A stretch of 64,000 bases of DNA from DATIXJ01 sp963714795 (GTDB lineage Bacteria > Bacteroidota > Ignavibacteria > UBA10030 > SZUA-254): NCBI GenBank assembly GCA_963714795.1, contig CAVQPS010000010.1, positions 372,001-436,000 on the forward strand, in the 5' to 3' direction. The translations under genes and the position numbers were made by a program. Shown here in pieces: positions 34,677-43,497 of this stretch (positions are counted from its first letter, which is position 1; every line of letters starts with the position of its first letter). The notes under the pieces are model-generated. The model saw only the letters and a list, made by a program, of their open reading frames with translations, was not told the DNA's origin and ran no database searches.

Positions 34677-35453
34677 ATGATTCTTGCCATCGACATCGGA
34701 AACACGAATACTCATGCGGCAATTTTTCAGAAAAATAAAATCCTTGCCGAGTTGCGATTTGCCAGTCATCGCGAACGGACACCGGATGAAGTGTGGCTGT
34801 ATCTCAAATCTTTTTTTGACGGTAAAACAATTTCCGTCAAACAGATCGAGGGCATCGTCATCAGTTCCGTCGTCCCTGCAATCACGGAGGCTTACTCTCA
34901 GGCAGCAAAACTTCATATTCATCACACACCTGTTGTTGTCAGCGGCACGCTCGATATCGGCATGGCAATTCAGTACGACGATCCTGCAACCCTCGGTGCC
35001 GATCGGATTTGCGCGGCGGTTGCTGCCTTTCAACGGTATGGCGGACCATCGATCATCATCGATTTCGGAACTGCAACCACCTTCGATGCCGTTTCCAAGA
35101 AGGGAGAATTTTTAGGCGGGGTCATTGCGCCGGGAATTCAAACCGCAGCAACGGAACTTTTCCGGAAAACCAGCCAGCTCACCAATGTGGCTCTTCAGTT
35201 TCCAGCCAATGTTCTCGGCAACAATACCGTTGCGTGTATGCAATCGGGCGTTCTCTTCGGAGCTGTCGAAGCAACCGACGGCATGATCAGGCGCATTAAA
35301 CGTGTCGTGGGAAAGCATGCAATCGTTGTTGCAACGGGAGGGTTTGCACCATTGATTTCAGAATTAAGTCATGAAATCAAATACATCCAGCCGACACTCG
35401 TTCTGGAAGGGGCGAGATTAATTTTCGAACATTCACGCCGGAAGAAAAAATAA
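34677..35453 (+). CDS. coaX: Type III pantothenate kinase
   Basis: 258 residues. First step of coenzyme A synthesis, phosphorylating pantothenate. Seen: phosphate-binding MILAIDIGNTNTHAAIF, the GADRICAAVAAFQRYG motif, IIIDFGTATTFDAVS, and a C-terminal ATGGFAPLI phosphate motif. CoaX needs a monovalent cation and is insensitive to CoA feedback. I use ATG 34677; a TTG at 34662 overlapping the birA stop is possible. The birA-coaX pairing is common in bacteria. A perfect palindromic terminator follows. Confidence 0.93.
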   Translation: MILAIDIGNTNTHAAIFQKNKILAELRFASHRERTPDEVWLYLKSFFDGKTISVKQIEGIVISSVVPAITEAYSQAAKLHIHHTPVVVSGTLDIGMAIQYDDPATLGADRICAAVAAFQRYGGPSIIIDFGTATTFDAVSKKGEFLGGVIAPGIQTAATELFRKTSQLTNVALQFPANVLGNNTVACMQSGVLFGAVEATDGMIRRIKRVVGKHAIVVATGGFAPLISELSHEIKYIQPTLVLEGARLIFEHSRRKKK

Positions 35454-35479
35454 CGATCGGCTTCGCTTCGTATAAAACA

Positions 35480-35508
35480 AAAGAGCATCCCGCGGGATGC
35501 TCTTTTTC
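35480..35508. terminator. Bidirectional terminator between coaX and nuoN
   Basis: A perfect 26-nt palindrome at 35480-35505 (arm AAAGAGCATCCCG) with A-rich left and T-rich right flanks. It can serve both the plus-strand birA-coaX unit and the minus-strand nuo operon converging on it. Confidence 0.75.
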
Positions 35509-35527
35509 ATTTATCCTGGACGATCGA

Positions 35528-37030
35528 TTATCGTACGCCGAAAATAGAAACCGACGCTTGAGCGAATTCAATGAGGGGACCGAAATACAACCCGATGAGA
35601 AGTATCGGAATCACCAAAATCAAAAGGACGATAACCTGCGAGACCGAAAATGAAATGGGTGATGTCGATTCCGGCGGACCGCTTAAGAACATATTTTTCA
35701 AGATGCGGACATAATAATAGAGCGAGACAACGCTGTTCAGCACACCGACAATGGCAAGCCAGATCCATTTCGCATTGATCAAAGCCGCAAAGATATAAAG
35801 TTTACCGATAAAGCCGGCCGTCGGAGGAATACCGGTTAACGAAAGAAGAAAAATGGTCATGACGACGCCGGCAAAAGGTGAACGATATCCCAGCCCTTTA
35901 TAGGAATCGATATCTTCACTGCCGATTTTATCCGCAATCAGCATCACGAGATAGAATGCGCCGAGGTTCATAAAGAGGTAAACGGAAAAATAGACCATGA
36001 CCGCCGCGATACCCTCATTACTCAAAACGACAACACCCAAAAGCATATAACCTGCGTGAGCGATGCTGGAATAGGCAAGCAGCCGTTTCAAATTCTGCTG
36101 CCAAATAGCGACGAGGTTACCGAGTGTCATCGTCAGAACCGCGATGATGGCTAACACTTGATTCCATTCAAACCCGTGGAAGATTGCCCACATGCCCGGG
36201 GCAAGATTGCCGACCGCCGGATCAAAAAATGCCACTTTAAAAAATCGAATCATCATGGCAAAACCGGCCGCTTTCGATGCAACGGAAAGAAATGCCGTTA
36301 CGGTGATCGGTGCGCCTTCATACACATCGGGCGTCCAGAAATGGAACGGCGCCGCGGATATTTTATATCCGAAACCGGCAATAATGAAAATACCGGAGAC
36401 GATAAGGGCAAGAATATTGACATCCCCTGCCATCAATGCCCTGTTGATGCCGTAAATATCGACAGCACCGGTCAGTCCGTACATCCAGGAAATGCCATAC
36501 AACATCAATCCGGAGGAAACTGCACCATAGATAACGTACTTCAACGATGCTTCACTCGAATCGTTTTCATCTTTCATAAATCCGGCAAGGATGTATGAAC
36601 TGATGCTCGTCAGTTCGAGAGCAATGTACATCATCAAGAGATTGCTCGCTCCGGTCATGAGGAACATACCGAGGGTTAACGATACGAGCAGGGCGTAATA
36701 TTCACCGAGATGCCGTTTACCGGTCTGCAATTCTTTCGATTGCAAAGAAAATATCATGACCAGGAAACTGCTTGCGAGAATGATGAATTTGAAAAAGATA
36801 GAAAATCCATCCACGGCAAACATCTGGAAGAAAATCGAGCTGGGTGTTCCGGAAGATTGTTCGACGACAAAATACGCGGTCACGATCAATCCGGCAATAG
36901 CAATCCCCGCAGAAATTTGTGCGCGCGTTCCCTTCAGAAAGAGATCGACGAGAATCAGCACACAAAATGTAACCGCGAGAGTCGTTTCCGGCCGAAGCAG
37001 TGTAACACTATTGAGGATTTGATCAAGCAT
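35528..37030 (-). CDS. nuoN: NADH-quinone oxidoreductase subunit N
   Basis: 500 residues, about 14 transmembrane helices. A Mrp-antiporter-like proton-pumping subunit of complex I in the cytoplasmic membrane. Seen: the proton-antiporter domain LLMMYIALELTSISSYILAG with the essential Glu on TM5, YKISAAPFHFWTPDVYEGAP, and RLLAYSSIAHAGYMLLG. Last gene of the nuoA-N operon, 20 nt after nuoM and before the bidirectional terminator. Confidence 0.95.
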   Translation of the reverse strand: MLDQILNSVTLLRPETTLAVTFCVLILVDLFLKGTRAQISAGIAIAGLIVTAYFVVEQSSGTPSSIFFQMFAVDGFSIFFKFIILASSFLVMIFSLQSKELQTGKRHLGEYYALLVSLTLGMFLMTGASNLLMMYIALELTSISSYILAGFMKDENDSSEASLKYVIYGAVSSGLMLYGISWMYGLTGAVDIYGINRALMAGDVNILALIVSGIFIIAGFGYKISAAPFHFWTPDVYEGAPITVTAFLSVASKAAGFAMMIRFFKVAFFDPAVGNLAPGMWAIFHGFEWNQVLAIIAVLTMTLGNLVAIWQQNLKRLLAYSSIAHAGYMLLGVVVLSNEGIAAVMVYFSVYLFMNLGAFYLVMLIADKIGSEDIDSYKGLGYRSPFAGVVMTIFLLSLTGIPPTAGFIGKLYIFAALINAKWIWLAIVGVLNSVVSLYYYVRILKNMFLSGPPESTSPISFSVSQVIVLLILVIPILLIGLYFGPLIEFAQASVSIFGVR

Positions 37031-37050
37031 TGGAATTCATCATAATCGAA

Positions 37051-38640
37051 TTAATGGACAAGCATTGAGACTGCACCGCTTTTATTGATAACATCGACAA
37101 GCGTATTGACTGCCGACGTCATAAGATTAATAGCAGGCGACGGATAAATGCCGAGAAAAATGACGATTACGGCAAGAGGAACAAGCGTGAATAATTCTCT
37201 TCCGTTGATATCGGGAAGCGATTTCCATTTTTCCGGAATCGTTCCAAGGAACACACGTTGCAGTGTCCAGAGCATATACGCCGCAGTGAGAATAATGCCG
37301 AGCGTCGATGCAATCGTAATCGAGCGGATCGCTTCCGATTGAAATGCACCGAGGAATGAAAATGCTTCACTGATAAAACCGCTGAGCCCGGGCAAGCCGA
37401 GTGCAGCGAAAAATGCAATCGTCATAATGCCGGCGTACTTCGGCATCTGGTTCATCAAGCCGCCGAACTCGTTCAACCCCCGCGTATGTGCACGATCATA
37501 AATCACGCCGACAATCAAGAAGAGCATTGCGGTGATCGTTCCGTGATTGAACATTTGAAATATGGCGCCGGTAATTCCCTGCGTGTTCAGAGATGCAATG
37601 CCAAGGATGACAATGCCCATATGACTGATACTCGAATACGCGATTAATTTTTTGAAATCATCCTGCGCCATGGCGCAAAGCGCTCCATACACTATATTAA
37701 TGAATCCAAGAATCGCCAGTGGCACCTGATAATGCAAGGCTGCATCGGGGAACATCGGTAAACTGACGCGAAGAAGGCCGTAGGTTCCCATCTTCAACAG
37801 CACGCCGGCAAGAATAACGCTGATTGCCGTCGGGGCTTCGACGTGTGCGTCCGGAAGCCACGTATGAAAAGGAAATATCGGGACTTTGATCGCAAACCCG
37901 ATAAACAATGCGATGAACGCAACATATCTCCACGATGTATTGAACCCTCCGAGTAAAGAATTCGCATCGAAGTTTGCCGGATTCATCATAGCAAGCATGT
38001 TGAACGTATGCATTTTTTCTCCCGTTGCCGGGTCAACCACGCTCACACTGAAGTACAATGCCAGCAACGCCAGCAGCATCAATACGCTGCCGAACAGTGT
38101 ATAGAGGAAAAATTTTATTGCCGCATATTCACGCCTCGGACCGCCCCAAACGCCGATCAGGAAATACATCGGGAGAAGCATCAGTTCCCAGAACACGTAG
38201 AAGAGGAAGAAATCGAGCGAAACGAAAACTCCCATCATCCCGGCATCGAGCAGCAGAAGGAGAGCAAAATAACCCTTCAATGATTTCTCGATTCCCCACG
38301 ATGCAAACACTGCGACGAATGAAATCAGTGCCGTCAGAATAACCATCAACACGCTCAAACCGTCGATCCCGATAAAATAATCGATATGCACACGACCGAA
38401 CCAGGCAACCGATTTAATATCGATCCACGATGCTTTCTCGACAAATTGGAATCCTTCCTGCGTATTGATGCCCGCCATGCCACGATTAAAATTCATGTAG
38501 ATAACAGCAGCAAGAACTACTTGCGCTCCGGCAATGAAAGCGGCAGTCCAACGAAATGCGTTCTTATTCTCTTTCGGAAGAAGAAGAACGATAATCATCC
38601 CAATGATCGGGAGAAACGTGATCCACGTTAAAACGCCCAT
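37051..38640 (-). CDS. nuoM: NADH-quinone oxidoreductase subunit M
   Basis: 529 residues, a 14-helix antiporter-like subunit. Seen: FYVFWELMLLPMYFLIGVWG with the essential Glu, KVPIFPFHTWLPDAHVEAPT, and KKLIAYSSISHMGIVILG. It lies between NuoL and NuoN in the membrane arm and pumps protons. 69 nt separate it from nuoL. Confidence 0.96.
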   Translation of the reverse strand: MGVLTWITFLPIIGMIIVLLLPKENKNAFRWTAAFIAGAQVVLAAVIYMNFNRGMAGINTQEGFQFVEKASWIDIKSVAWFGRVHIDYFIGIDGLSVLMVILTALISFVAVFASWGIEKSLKGYFALLLLLDAGMMGVFVSLDFFLFYVFWELMLLPMYFLIGVWGGPRREYAAIKFFLYTLFGSVLMLLALLALYFSVSVVDPATGEKMHTFNMLAMMNPANFDANSLLGGFNTSWRYVAFIALFIGFAIKVPIFPFHTWLPDAHVEAPTAISVILAGVLLKMGTYGLLRVSLPMFPDAALHYQVPLAILGFINIVYGALCAMAQDDFKKLIAYSSISHMGIVILGIASLNTQGITGAIFQMFNHGTITAMLFLIVGVIYDRAHTRGLNEFGGLMNQMPKYAGIMTIAFFAALGLPGLSGFISEAFSFLGAFQSEAIRSITIASTLGIILTAAYMLWTLQRVFLGTIPEKWKSLPDINGRELFTLVPLAVIVIFLGIYPSPAINLMTSAVNTLVDVINKSGAVSMLVH

Positions 38641-38709
38641 GGTTACAAATTCCTTCCAGTAAACAGCATATTATTCATAGTGATTTTAAAAACAGTTATG
38701 TCGCCGGTA

Positions 38710-40956
38710 CTATTTCAAAAAAACGAACATCAGAATCATCATGCCGAGCAAAACCAGGGCAATGTACGATTGCACTCTTCCGGTTTGAAGTTTTCTCATC
38801 ACGGCACCGGTAAACCCCGAAGAAAGTGCAACACCGTTCACAAGACCGTCGACAACATACTTATCGAAACCGCCCGCACCGGACCAGAAGAAAAATAATG
38901 TCAGCCCGCCGGTGAGTATCGCCATCAGAATTGCGCTGACAAACGATTGCTGCATCCAGAACCATTCGCCGATCCAAAACGCAACCAAACCTGCAACGAT
39001 AACGCCGACAATAAGAAATGCCGTTGCACTGAATCGCTTCCCTTTTGCATGCGCGTCATAGCCGAACACAACGGCGATTGTCCAGCTTGCGACGCCGTTC
39101 ACAAAACCGTCGACGACATACGTATCAAACCATCGGAGAGCACGCGTCAATGCAAGCGTTCCGCCGACAACAACGGCGCCGTACAATTCGTCGAAATACC
39201 ACTTGTTCAATAAAAATTTATAGAGACCGTTCAGGCGTGCGGCCCAGGCGTCGGCGTCAATCTTCTTCCAATAATATGTGACAAAGGCAAGAAGCATACC
39301 AAGTCCGGCAACCAGCAGCGAAAGTATCATCGCAGTATAATGTGCCTGATGATGTGCTTCTTCGAAGACTTCATTGCTTGCTGCCTGCACGGAAGCGGGC
39401 ACCACCGATACTGGCCGTTCGACGGCGTGTGCAAACCAGCCGTTACCTGCATCGATCGGATTGTTCGAATAGAAAATAAAAATACTGAGGGTTGCAAAAA
39501 CAACCAGGGGAATCGTCATCGTCTTGGGAGATTCATGAAGATGTTCGAAACGATGATCATCGACATGTTTTCCGAAAAATGTCAGGATAACCATGCGAAA
39601 CATATAAAATGCAGTCAACCCGGCAACGAAGAAACCGATAATGGGAATAAGGTAATGTCCGGTCAATTGGCCGAATGCCAGCGTCCCGGCAAGAATCGAA
39701 TCTTTACTCAAAAATCCCGATGTCAGCGGCACACCGCTGATCGCCAGCGTAAACATCAGGAACGTATAAAACGTCACGGGCATTTTCTTTCTCAAGCCGC
39801 CCATATTGCGGATGTCCTGCGCATCGGTATGATGATCATTCTGGTGATGTAATGCATTGTGCATCGCGTGAATGACGGAACCGGATCCAAGAAACAATCC
39901 CGCTTTGAACATTGCGTGCGTAACCAAATGGAAAAATCCGGCAGTATACGCACCGACACCAAGTCCCAACACCATATAACCGAGCTGGGAAATCGTCGAG
40001 TAGGCAAGAACTTTTTTAATATCGTTTTGTGCGATGGCAATGGTTGCGGAAATAAATGCCGTAATGGCACCGATATATGCAATCACGAGCAATGCATCGG
40101 CGGTCATCATCGGAAACGTACGAGCGATAAGATAGACGCCTGCGGCAACCATGGTCGCGGCATGAATCAACGCGCTCACCGGCGTCGGACCTTCCATTGC
40201 ATCGGGAAGCCAGACGTGCAGAGGAAACTGAGCCGATTTTCCTATCGCTCCGCAGAAGACTAAGATTCCTGCAGCGGTCAACCATGCTTCACTGCCCATC
40301 GGAATGTGCCCGCTGCCGATGGCACTGAAAATCTCCTGGAAGCCGAACGTGTGAAATGTTAAATAGAGAATCATGATGCCGGTAAACATGCCGACGTCGC
40401 CGATGCGGTTGACAATAAATGCCTTCTTCGATGCATTTGCCGCGGATTGTTTTTCGTACCAATGTCCAATCAGAAGATACGAGCTCAATCCTACCAATTC
40501 CCACCCGACGTACATCGTGAAGAAATTACTTGTCAGAACAATCATCAGCATCGAAAACGTAAAAATGCCGAGGTATGCAAAATACCGCGAGTACCGGACA
40601 TCGCCGTGCATGTAACCGATGGAAAACAGATGCACAAGCGAGCTCACCAACGTTACCACGACCAGCATGATGGCCGAGAGGTTATCGATCGTCAATCCTA
40701 AATTGACCTGAAGCGAACCAATCACCGGCACAGCACCGAACGAAAGCCATTGGAATGTATAATTGATCGGCCCTTCGATCGATAATTTCTGCACCAACAT
40801 GATAACGGAAAGGATCAAACAAACAAAAAGAATCGATGTGCCGAACCAATCGCCCTGCCGCGGGAATCGCTTCCCGAAGAAAATCAGAACGACAAAACTC
40901 AATAGCGGAAGAAGGAGAATTGCAACGGCAAACTGTATCAAGATTTCGGGCGACAA
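38710..40956 (-). CDS. nuoL: NADH-quinone oxidoreductase subunit L
   Basis: 748 residues, longer than E. coli NuoL (613). Seen: the TM5 region MYVGWELVGLSSYLLIGHWY, SAQFPLHVWLPDAMEGPTPVSALIHAATMV, and KKVLAYSTISQLGYMVLG. The distal antiporter-like subunit with the long lateral helix in its C-terminal half. The extra length is in the C-terminal part (about 600-748), which holds repeated YVVDG(F/L)VNGVA segments and further membrane helices, a pattern seen in Bacteroidota and related phyla. nuoK starts 4 nt upstream of it. Confidence 0.95.
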   Translation of the reverse strand: MSPEILIQFAVAILLLPLLSFVVLIFFGKRFPRQGDWFGTSILFVCLILSVIMLVQKLSIEGPINYTFQWLSFGAVPVIGSLQVNLGLTIDNLSAIMLVVVTLVSSLVHLFSIGYMHGDVRYSRYFAYLGIFTFSMLMIVLTSNFFTMYVGWELVGLSSYLLIGHWYEKQSAANASKKAFIVNRIGDVGMFTGIMILYLTFHTFGFQEIFSAIGSGHIPMGSEAWLTAAGILVFCGAIGKSAQFPLHVWLPDAMEGPTPVSALIHAATMVAAGVYLIARTFPMMTADALLVIAYIGAITAFISATIAIAQNDIKKVLAYSTISQLGYMVLGLGVGAYTAGFFHLVTHAMFKAGLFLGSGSVIHAMHNALHHQNDHHTDAQDIRNMGGLRKKMPVTFYTFLMFTLAISGVPLTSGFLSKDSILAGTLAFGQLTGHYLIPIIGFFVAGLTAFYMFRMVILTFFGKHVDDHRFEHLHESPKTMTIPLVVFATLSIFIFYSNNPIDAGNGWFAHAVERPVSVVPASVQAASNEVFEEAHHQAHYTAMILSLLVAGLGMLLAFVTYYWKKIDADAWAARLNGLYKFLLNKWYFDELYGAVVVGGTLALTRALRWFDTYVVDGFVNGVASWTIAVVFGYDAHAKGKRFSATAFLIVGVIVAGLVAFWIGEWFWMQQSFVSAILMAILTGGLTLFFFWSGAGGFDKYVVDGLVNGVALSSGFTGAVMRKLQTGRVQSYIALVLLGMMILMFVFLK

Positions 40957-40960
40957 ATTC

Positions 40961-41269
40961 CTATTCCTTTAGTTTATTGATTTCATCCACATTCACAGTG
41001 TGGAAGCGCTGATAAATATTCAGCACGATCGCCAGCGCGATGGCGGCTTCAGCGGCAGCAAGAATAATAACGAACACCGCGATCGCCTGTCCGTCCAGTT
41101 TCATTCCGCCGTACCGTGCGAACGCGATAAAATTGATATTGGCGGAATTCAAGATCAACTCGATGCCCATCAGTACGAGAATTGCATTCCGGCGAGTGAC
41201 GACGCCGTACAATCCCAATGAAAAGAGAATCGCGCTGATGATAAGATAATGTGTGAGACCAACCTGCAT
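40961..41269 (-). CDS. nuoK: NADH-quinone oxidoreductase subunit K
   Basis: 102 residues, three transmembrane helices. Seen: YLIISAILFSLGLYGVVTRRNAILVLMGIELILNSANINFIAF, which carries the conserved membrane Glu, and VIILAAAEAAIALAIVLNIY with the second. A MrpC-like subunit in the proton path. It is preceded by a T-rich low-complexity spacer of 69 nt after nuoJ. Confidence 0.96.
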   Translation of the reverse strand: MQVGLTHYLIISAILFSLGLYGVVTRRNAILVLMGIELILNSANINFIAFARYGGMKLDGQAIAVFVIILAAAEAAIALAIVLNIYQRFHTVNVDEINKLKE

Positions 41270-41274
41270 ATCAA

Positions 41275-41332
41275 TTCAAAAGTTAAAAGTCAAAAGTAAA
41301 AATGAAAAAGTCAAAATGAAAAAATCAAAAAA
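41275..41332. repeat. Low-complexity A-rich spacer between nuoJ and nuoK
   Basis: Degenerate repeats of AAAAGTCAAAAGTAAAAATG on the plus strand (TTTTTACTTTTGACTTTT in the transcript sense). Related T-rich tracts sit before ruvC (10018-10045) and ruvB (11222-11262). No gene or terminator hairpin is visible in it. Confidence 0.5.
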
Positions 41333-41338
41333 ACCATT

Positions 41339-41857
41339 TTATTTCTTACCGACTGAGAACTTATCTTTTCGGGCAATCATTGCCGCTCCGATTAACGCCA
41401 CAAGCAAGACGATGGATGCAACTTCAAACGGCAGTGAATATGTCGTGACAAATAATTCGCCGAGAGAATTTGCCGTGGATTGCGGAGCGGGAATACCCTC
41501 GACGATTTTCCAATCGGTCAGGTACACGATCGCACACAAAAAAGGTGCAAAAACGCCGATGATCAACAGCAACGCGGGCATCGTTTGCAATGTGCCGGTT
41601 TTCATATCGACGCTGATAACTTTATTCGTCAACATCACGCCAAAGAGCAACAGGACCAAAATACCGCCGACATAAATCAGTACCTGCGCGACGGCAATAA
41701 AATCGGCATTCAGCAAAACGTAAATTCCCGCCACACCGAAAAAAGTGAACAACAACGAAAACGCCGAGTAAATAATATTTTTTGAAAAGACGACAATAAT
41801 GCCGGAGCCAATGGTGATGATCGCAAAAAAGTAAAATATGATATCGTAAAAGTTCAT
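41339..41857 (-). CDS. nuoJ: NADH-quinone oxidoreductase subunit J
   Basis: 172 residues, five membrane helices. Seen: FYFFAIITIGSGIIVVFSKNIIYSAFSLL and the conserved third helix FIAVAQVLIYVGGILVLLLFGVMLT. Membrane-arm subunit whose third helix contains the pi-bulge important for coupling. The start overlaps the nuoI stop by 4 nt (ATGA). Confidence 0.95.
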   Translation of the reverse strand: MNFYDIIFYFFAIITIGSGIIVVFSKNIIYSAFSLLFTFFGVAGIYVLLNADFIAVAQVLIYVGGILVLLLFGVMLTNKVISVDMKTGTLQTMPALLLIIGVFAPFLCAIVYLTDWKIVEGIPAPQSTANSLGELFVTTYSLPFEVASIVLLVALIGAAMIARKDKFSVGKK

Positions 41858-42468
41858 GACGGTTTTGGAGGAGTTGATGCCGGTGGAGCGTCGGGCGGTT
41901 TTACGGCCGGTGTTGCCGGAGCGGCAGCTTTTGCAGCGGCAGCAGCTTGCGCGGCAGCGGCTTTTTTCGCCGCTTGTTCTTTTTCGTATTCCGCAGCGCG
42001 CGCTTTGATATCGACAACTTCAGCCGGCGTTACTGCCGCATAATTATAAATAAGATTATGCCGGTCGTATTCGGAAAACTCATACACGTCGGTCATTTTG
42101 ATACATTCCGTCGGACAGGGATACACGCAAAGTCCGCAATAACAACATTTCGCAATATCGATATCGAATTCCGTCACCCACAGCCGCTTCTTCTGCCCTG
42201 TCGAAGTCATTCCCAAATCATCCGTCGGGAGTGATTTAATGGTTTCGATTTTAAAACAATTCACGGGACATGCCATATCGCACTGGAAGCAGCCGATACA
42301 ATCGTCCATATTGACATATAACCGGTTGCGCGCGCGTTCCGGCAATTTCAATTTCACGTCGGGATATTGGATTGTTACGGCAGGCGTGAAGAGATGCTTG
42401 AACGTAATCTTCATGCCGACGAGCACGGTCCAGATTCCTTGAAAAATATCTTTAAAATATTGTTTCAT
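41854..42468 (-). CDS. nuoI: NADH-quinone oxidoreductase subunit I with Ala/Pro-rich tail
   Basis: 204 residues. Two 4Fe-4S ferredoxin motifs: CIGCFQCDMACPVNC and CCYCGLCVYPCPTEC, ligating clusters N6a and N6b that carry electrons towards NuoB. The core ends about residue 155. The last 45 residues are Ala/Lys then Pro-rich (AAKKAAAAQAAAAAKA, then PAVKPPDAPPAS), absent from most NuoI proteins and probably disordered. It overlaps nuoJ and follows nuoH by 6 nt. Confidence 0.95.
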   Translation of the reverse strand: MKQYFKDIFQGIWTVLVGMKITFKHLFTPAVTIQYPDVKLKLPERARNRLYVNMDDCIGCFQCDMACPVNCFKIETIKSLPTDDLGMTSTGQKKRLWVTEFDIDIAKCCYCGLCVYPCPTECIKMTDVYEFSEYDRHNLIYNYAAVTPAEVVDIKARAAEYEKEQAAKKAAAAQAAAAAKAAAPATPAVKPPDAPPASTPPKPS

Positions 42469-42474
42469 TGTCCG

Positions 42475-43494
42475 TTAAAGGATCATCCATAATCCGACGC
42501 CGAGGACGCACACAAACGCCCACGGTATCAATACTTTCCAAGCCACATACATCAATTGATCGACGCGCAGGCGCGGCAATGTCCATCGCAGCCACATCTG
42601 CACAAATACGAAGAACATTCCTTTCGACAAAAACCAGAACATACCGAAAATGGGACCGCTCAGGAAATCGCCGAACGGACTGTTCCATCCGCCGAGGAAT
42701 AATGTCGCACCGATTGCCGATACGGCAAACATGTTCGCATATTCCGCGAGGAAGAAGAGTGCAAATTTCATCCCGCTGTATTCGGTATGATATCCCGCGA
42801 CAAGCTCCGATTCCGCTTCCGGAATATCGAACGGCGTGCGGTTCGTTTCCGCAAGAGACGAGACAAAATAAATGATAAAGGCAACGAACACAAACGGAAA
42901 TTTCTGAAAGACGTACCAATTCCAGAACCAGCCGGTTTGTGCCTGATTGATTTGCTGAAGATTGAGCGATCCGGCAATCATCACAACGGCAAGCAGTGCA
43001 AGTGCAGTCGGAATTTCGTAACTGATAATTTGTGCGGCCGAGCGCAATGCGCCGAACAACGACCATTTGTTATTTGACGACCAGCCCGCCATGAGAATTC
43101 CTACAACAACGAGCGATGAGACGGCAATAATATAAAAAAGACCGACATTGATGTTGCTTCCGATAAACCCGCTGCTGAACGGGATTGCGGCAAATGTTGC
43201 ATACGAACCGATGAACACGACAAATGGGGCAAGAAGATGGAGTTTCTTATCGGCAGCGGCGGGAACGATATCTTCTTTCTGAATCAGCTTCAGAATATCG
43301 GCAATAGTTTGCGCCCAGCCATGCCACCCACCGGCACGCATCGGTCCGAGACGGTCCTGCATGTGGGCAGATACTTTCCGCTCAAGCCATACTGCGCCCA
43401 GAGCGTACGGAACGATCCACAACAGAGGCACGAACGCCATGATGATGTACGTCAGCAGATCACAGTGGAGAATATCGTTTAACAATTGTTCCAT
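42475..43494 (-). CDS. nuoH: NADH-quinone oxidoreductase subunit H
   Basis: 339 residues, eight membrane helices. Seen: VWLERKVSAHMQDRLGP and RAGGWHGWAQTIADILKLIQKEDI at the quinone-site entrance, and FVSSLAETNRTPFDIPEAESEL with the acidic loop at the quinone chamber, plus GMKFALFFLAEYANM. Anchors the peripheral arm. Starts 3 nt after nuoD. Confidence 0.96.
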   Translation of the reverse strand: MEQLLNDILHCDLLTYIIMAFVPLLWIVPYALGAVWLERKVSAHMQDRLGPMRAGGWHGWAQTIADILKLIQKEDIVPAAADKKLHLLAPFVVFIGSYATFAAIPFSSGFIGSNINVGLFYIIAVSSLVVVGILMAGWSSNNKWSLFGALRSAAQIISYEIPTALALLAVVMIAGSLNLQQINQAQTGWFWNWYVFQKFPFVFVAFIIYFVSSLAETNRTPFDIPEAESELVAGYHTEYSGMKFALFFLAEYANMFAVSAIGATLFLGGWNSPFGDFLSGPIFGMFWFLSKGMFFVFVQMWLRWTLPRLRVDQLMYVAWKVLIPWAFVCVLGVGLWMIL

Positions 43495-43497
43495 AAA

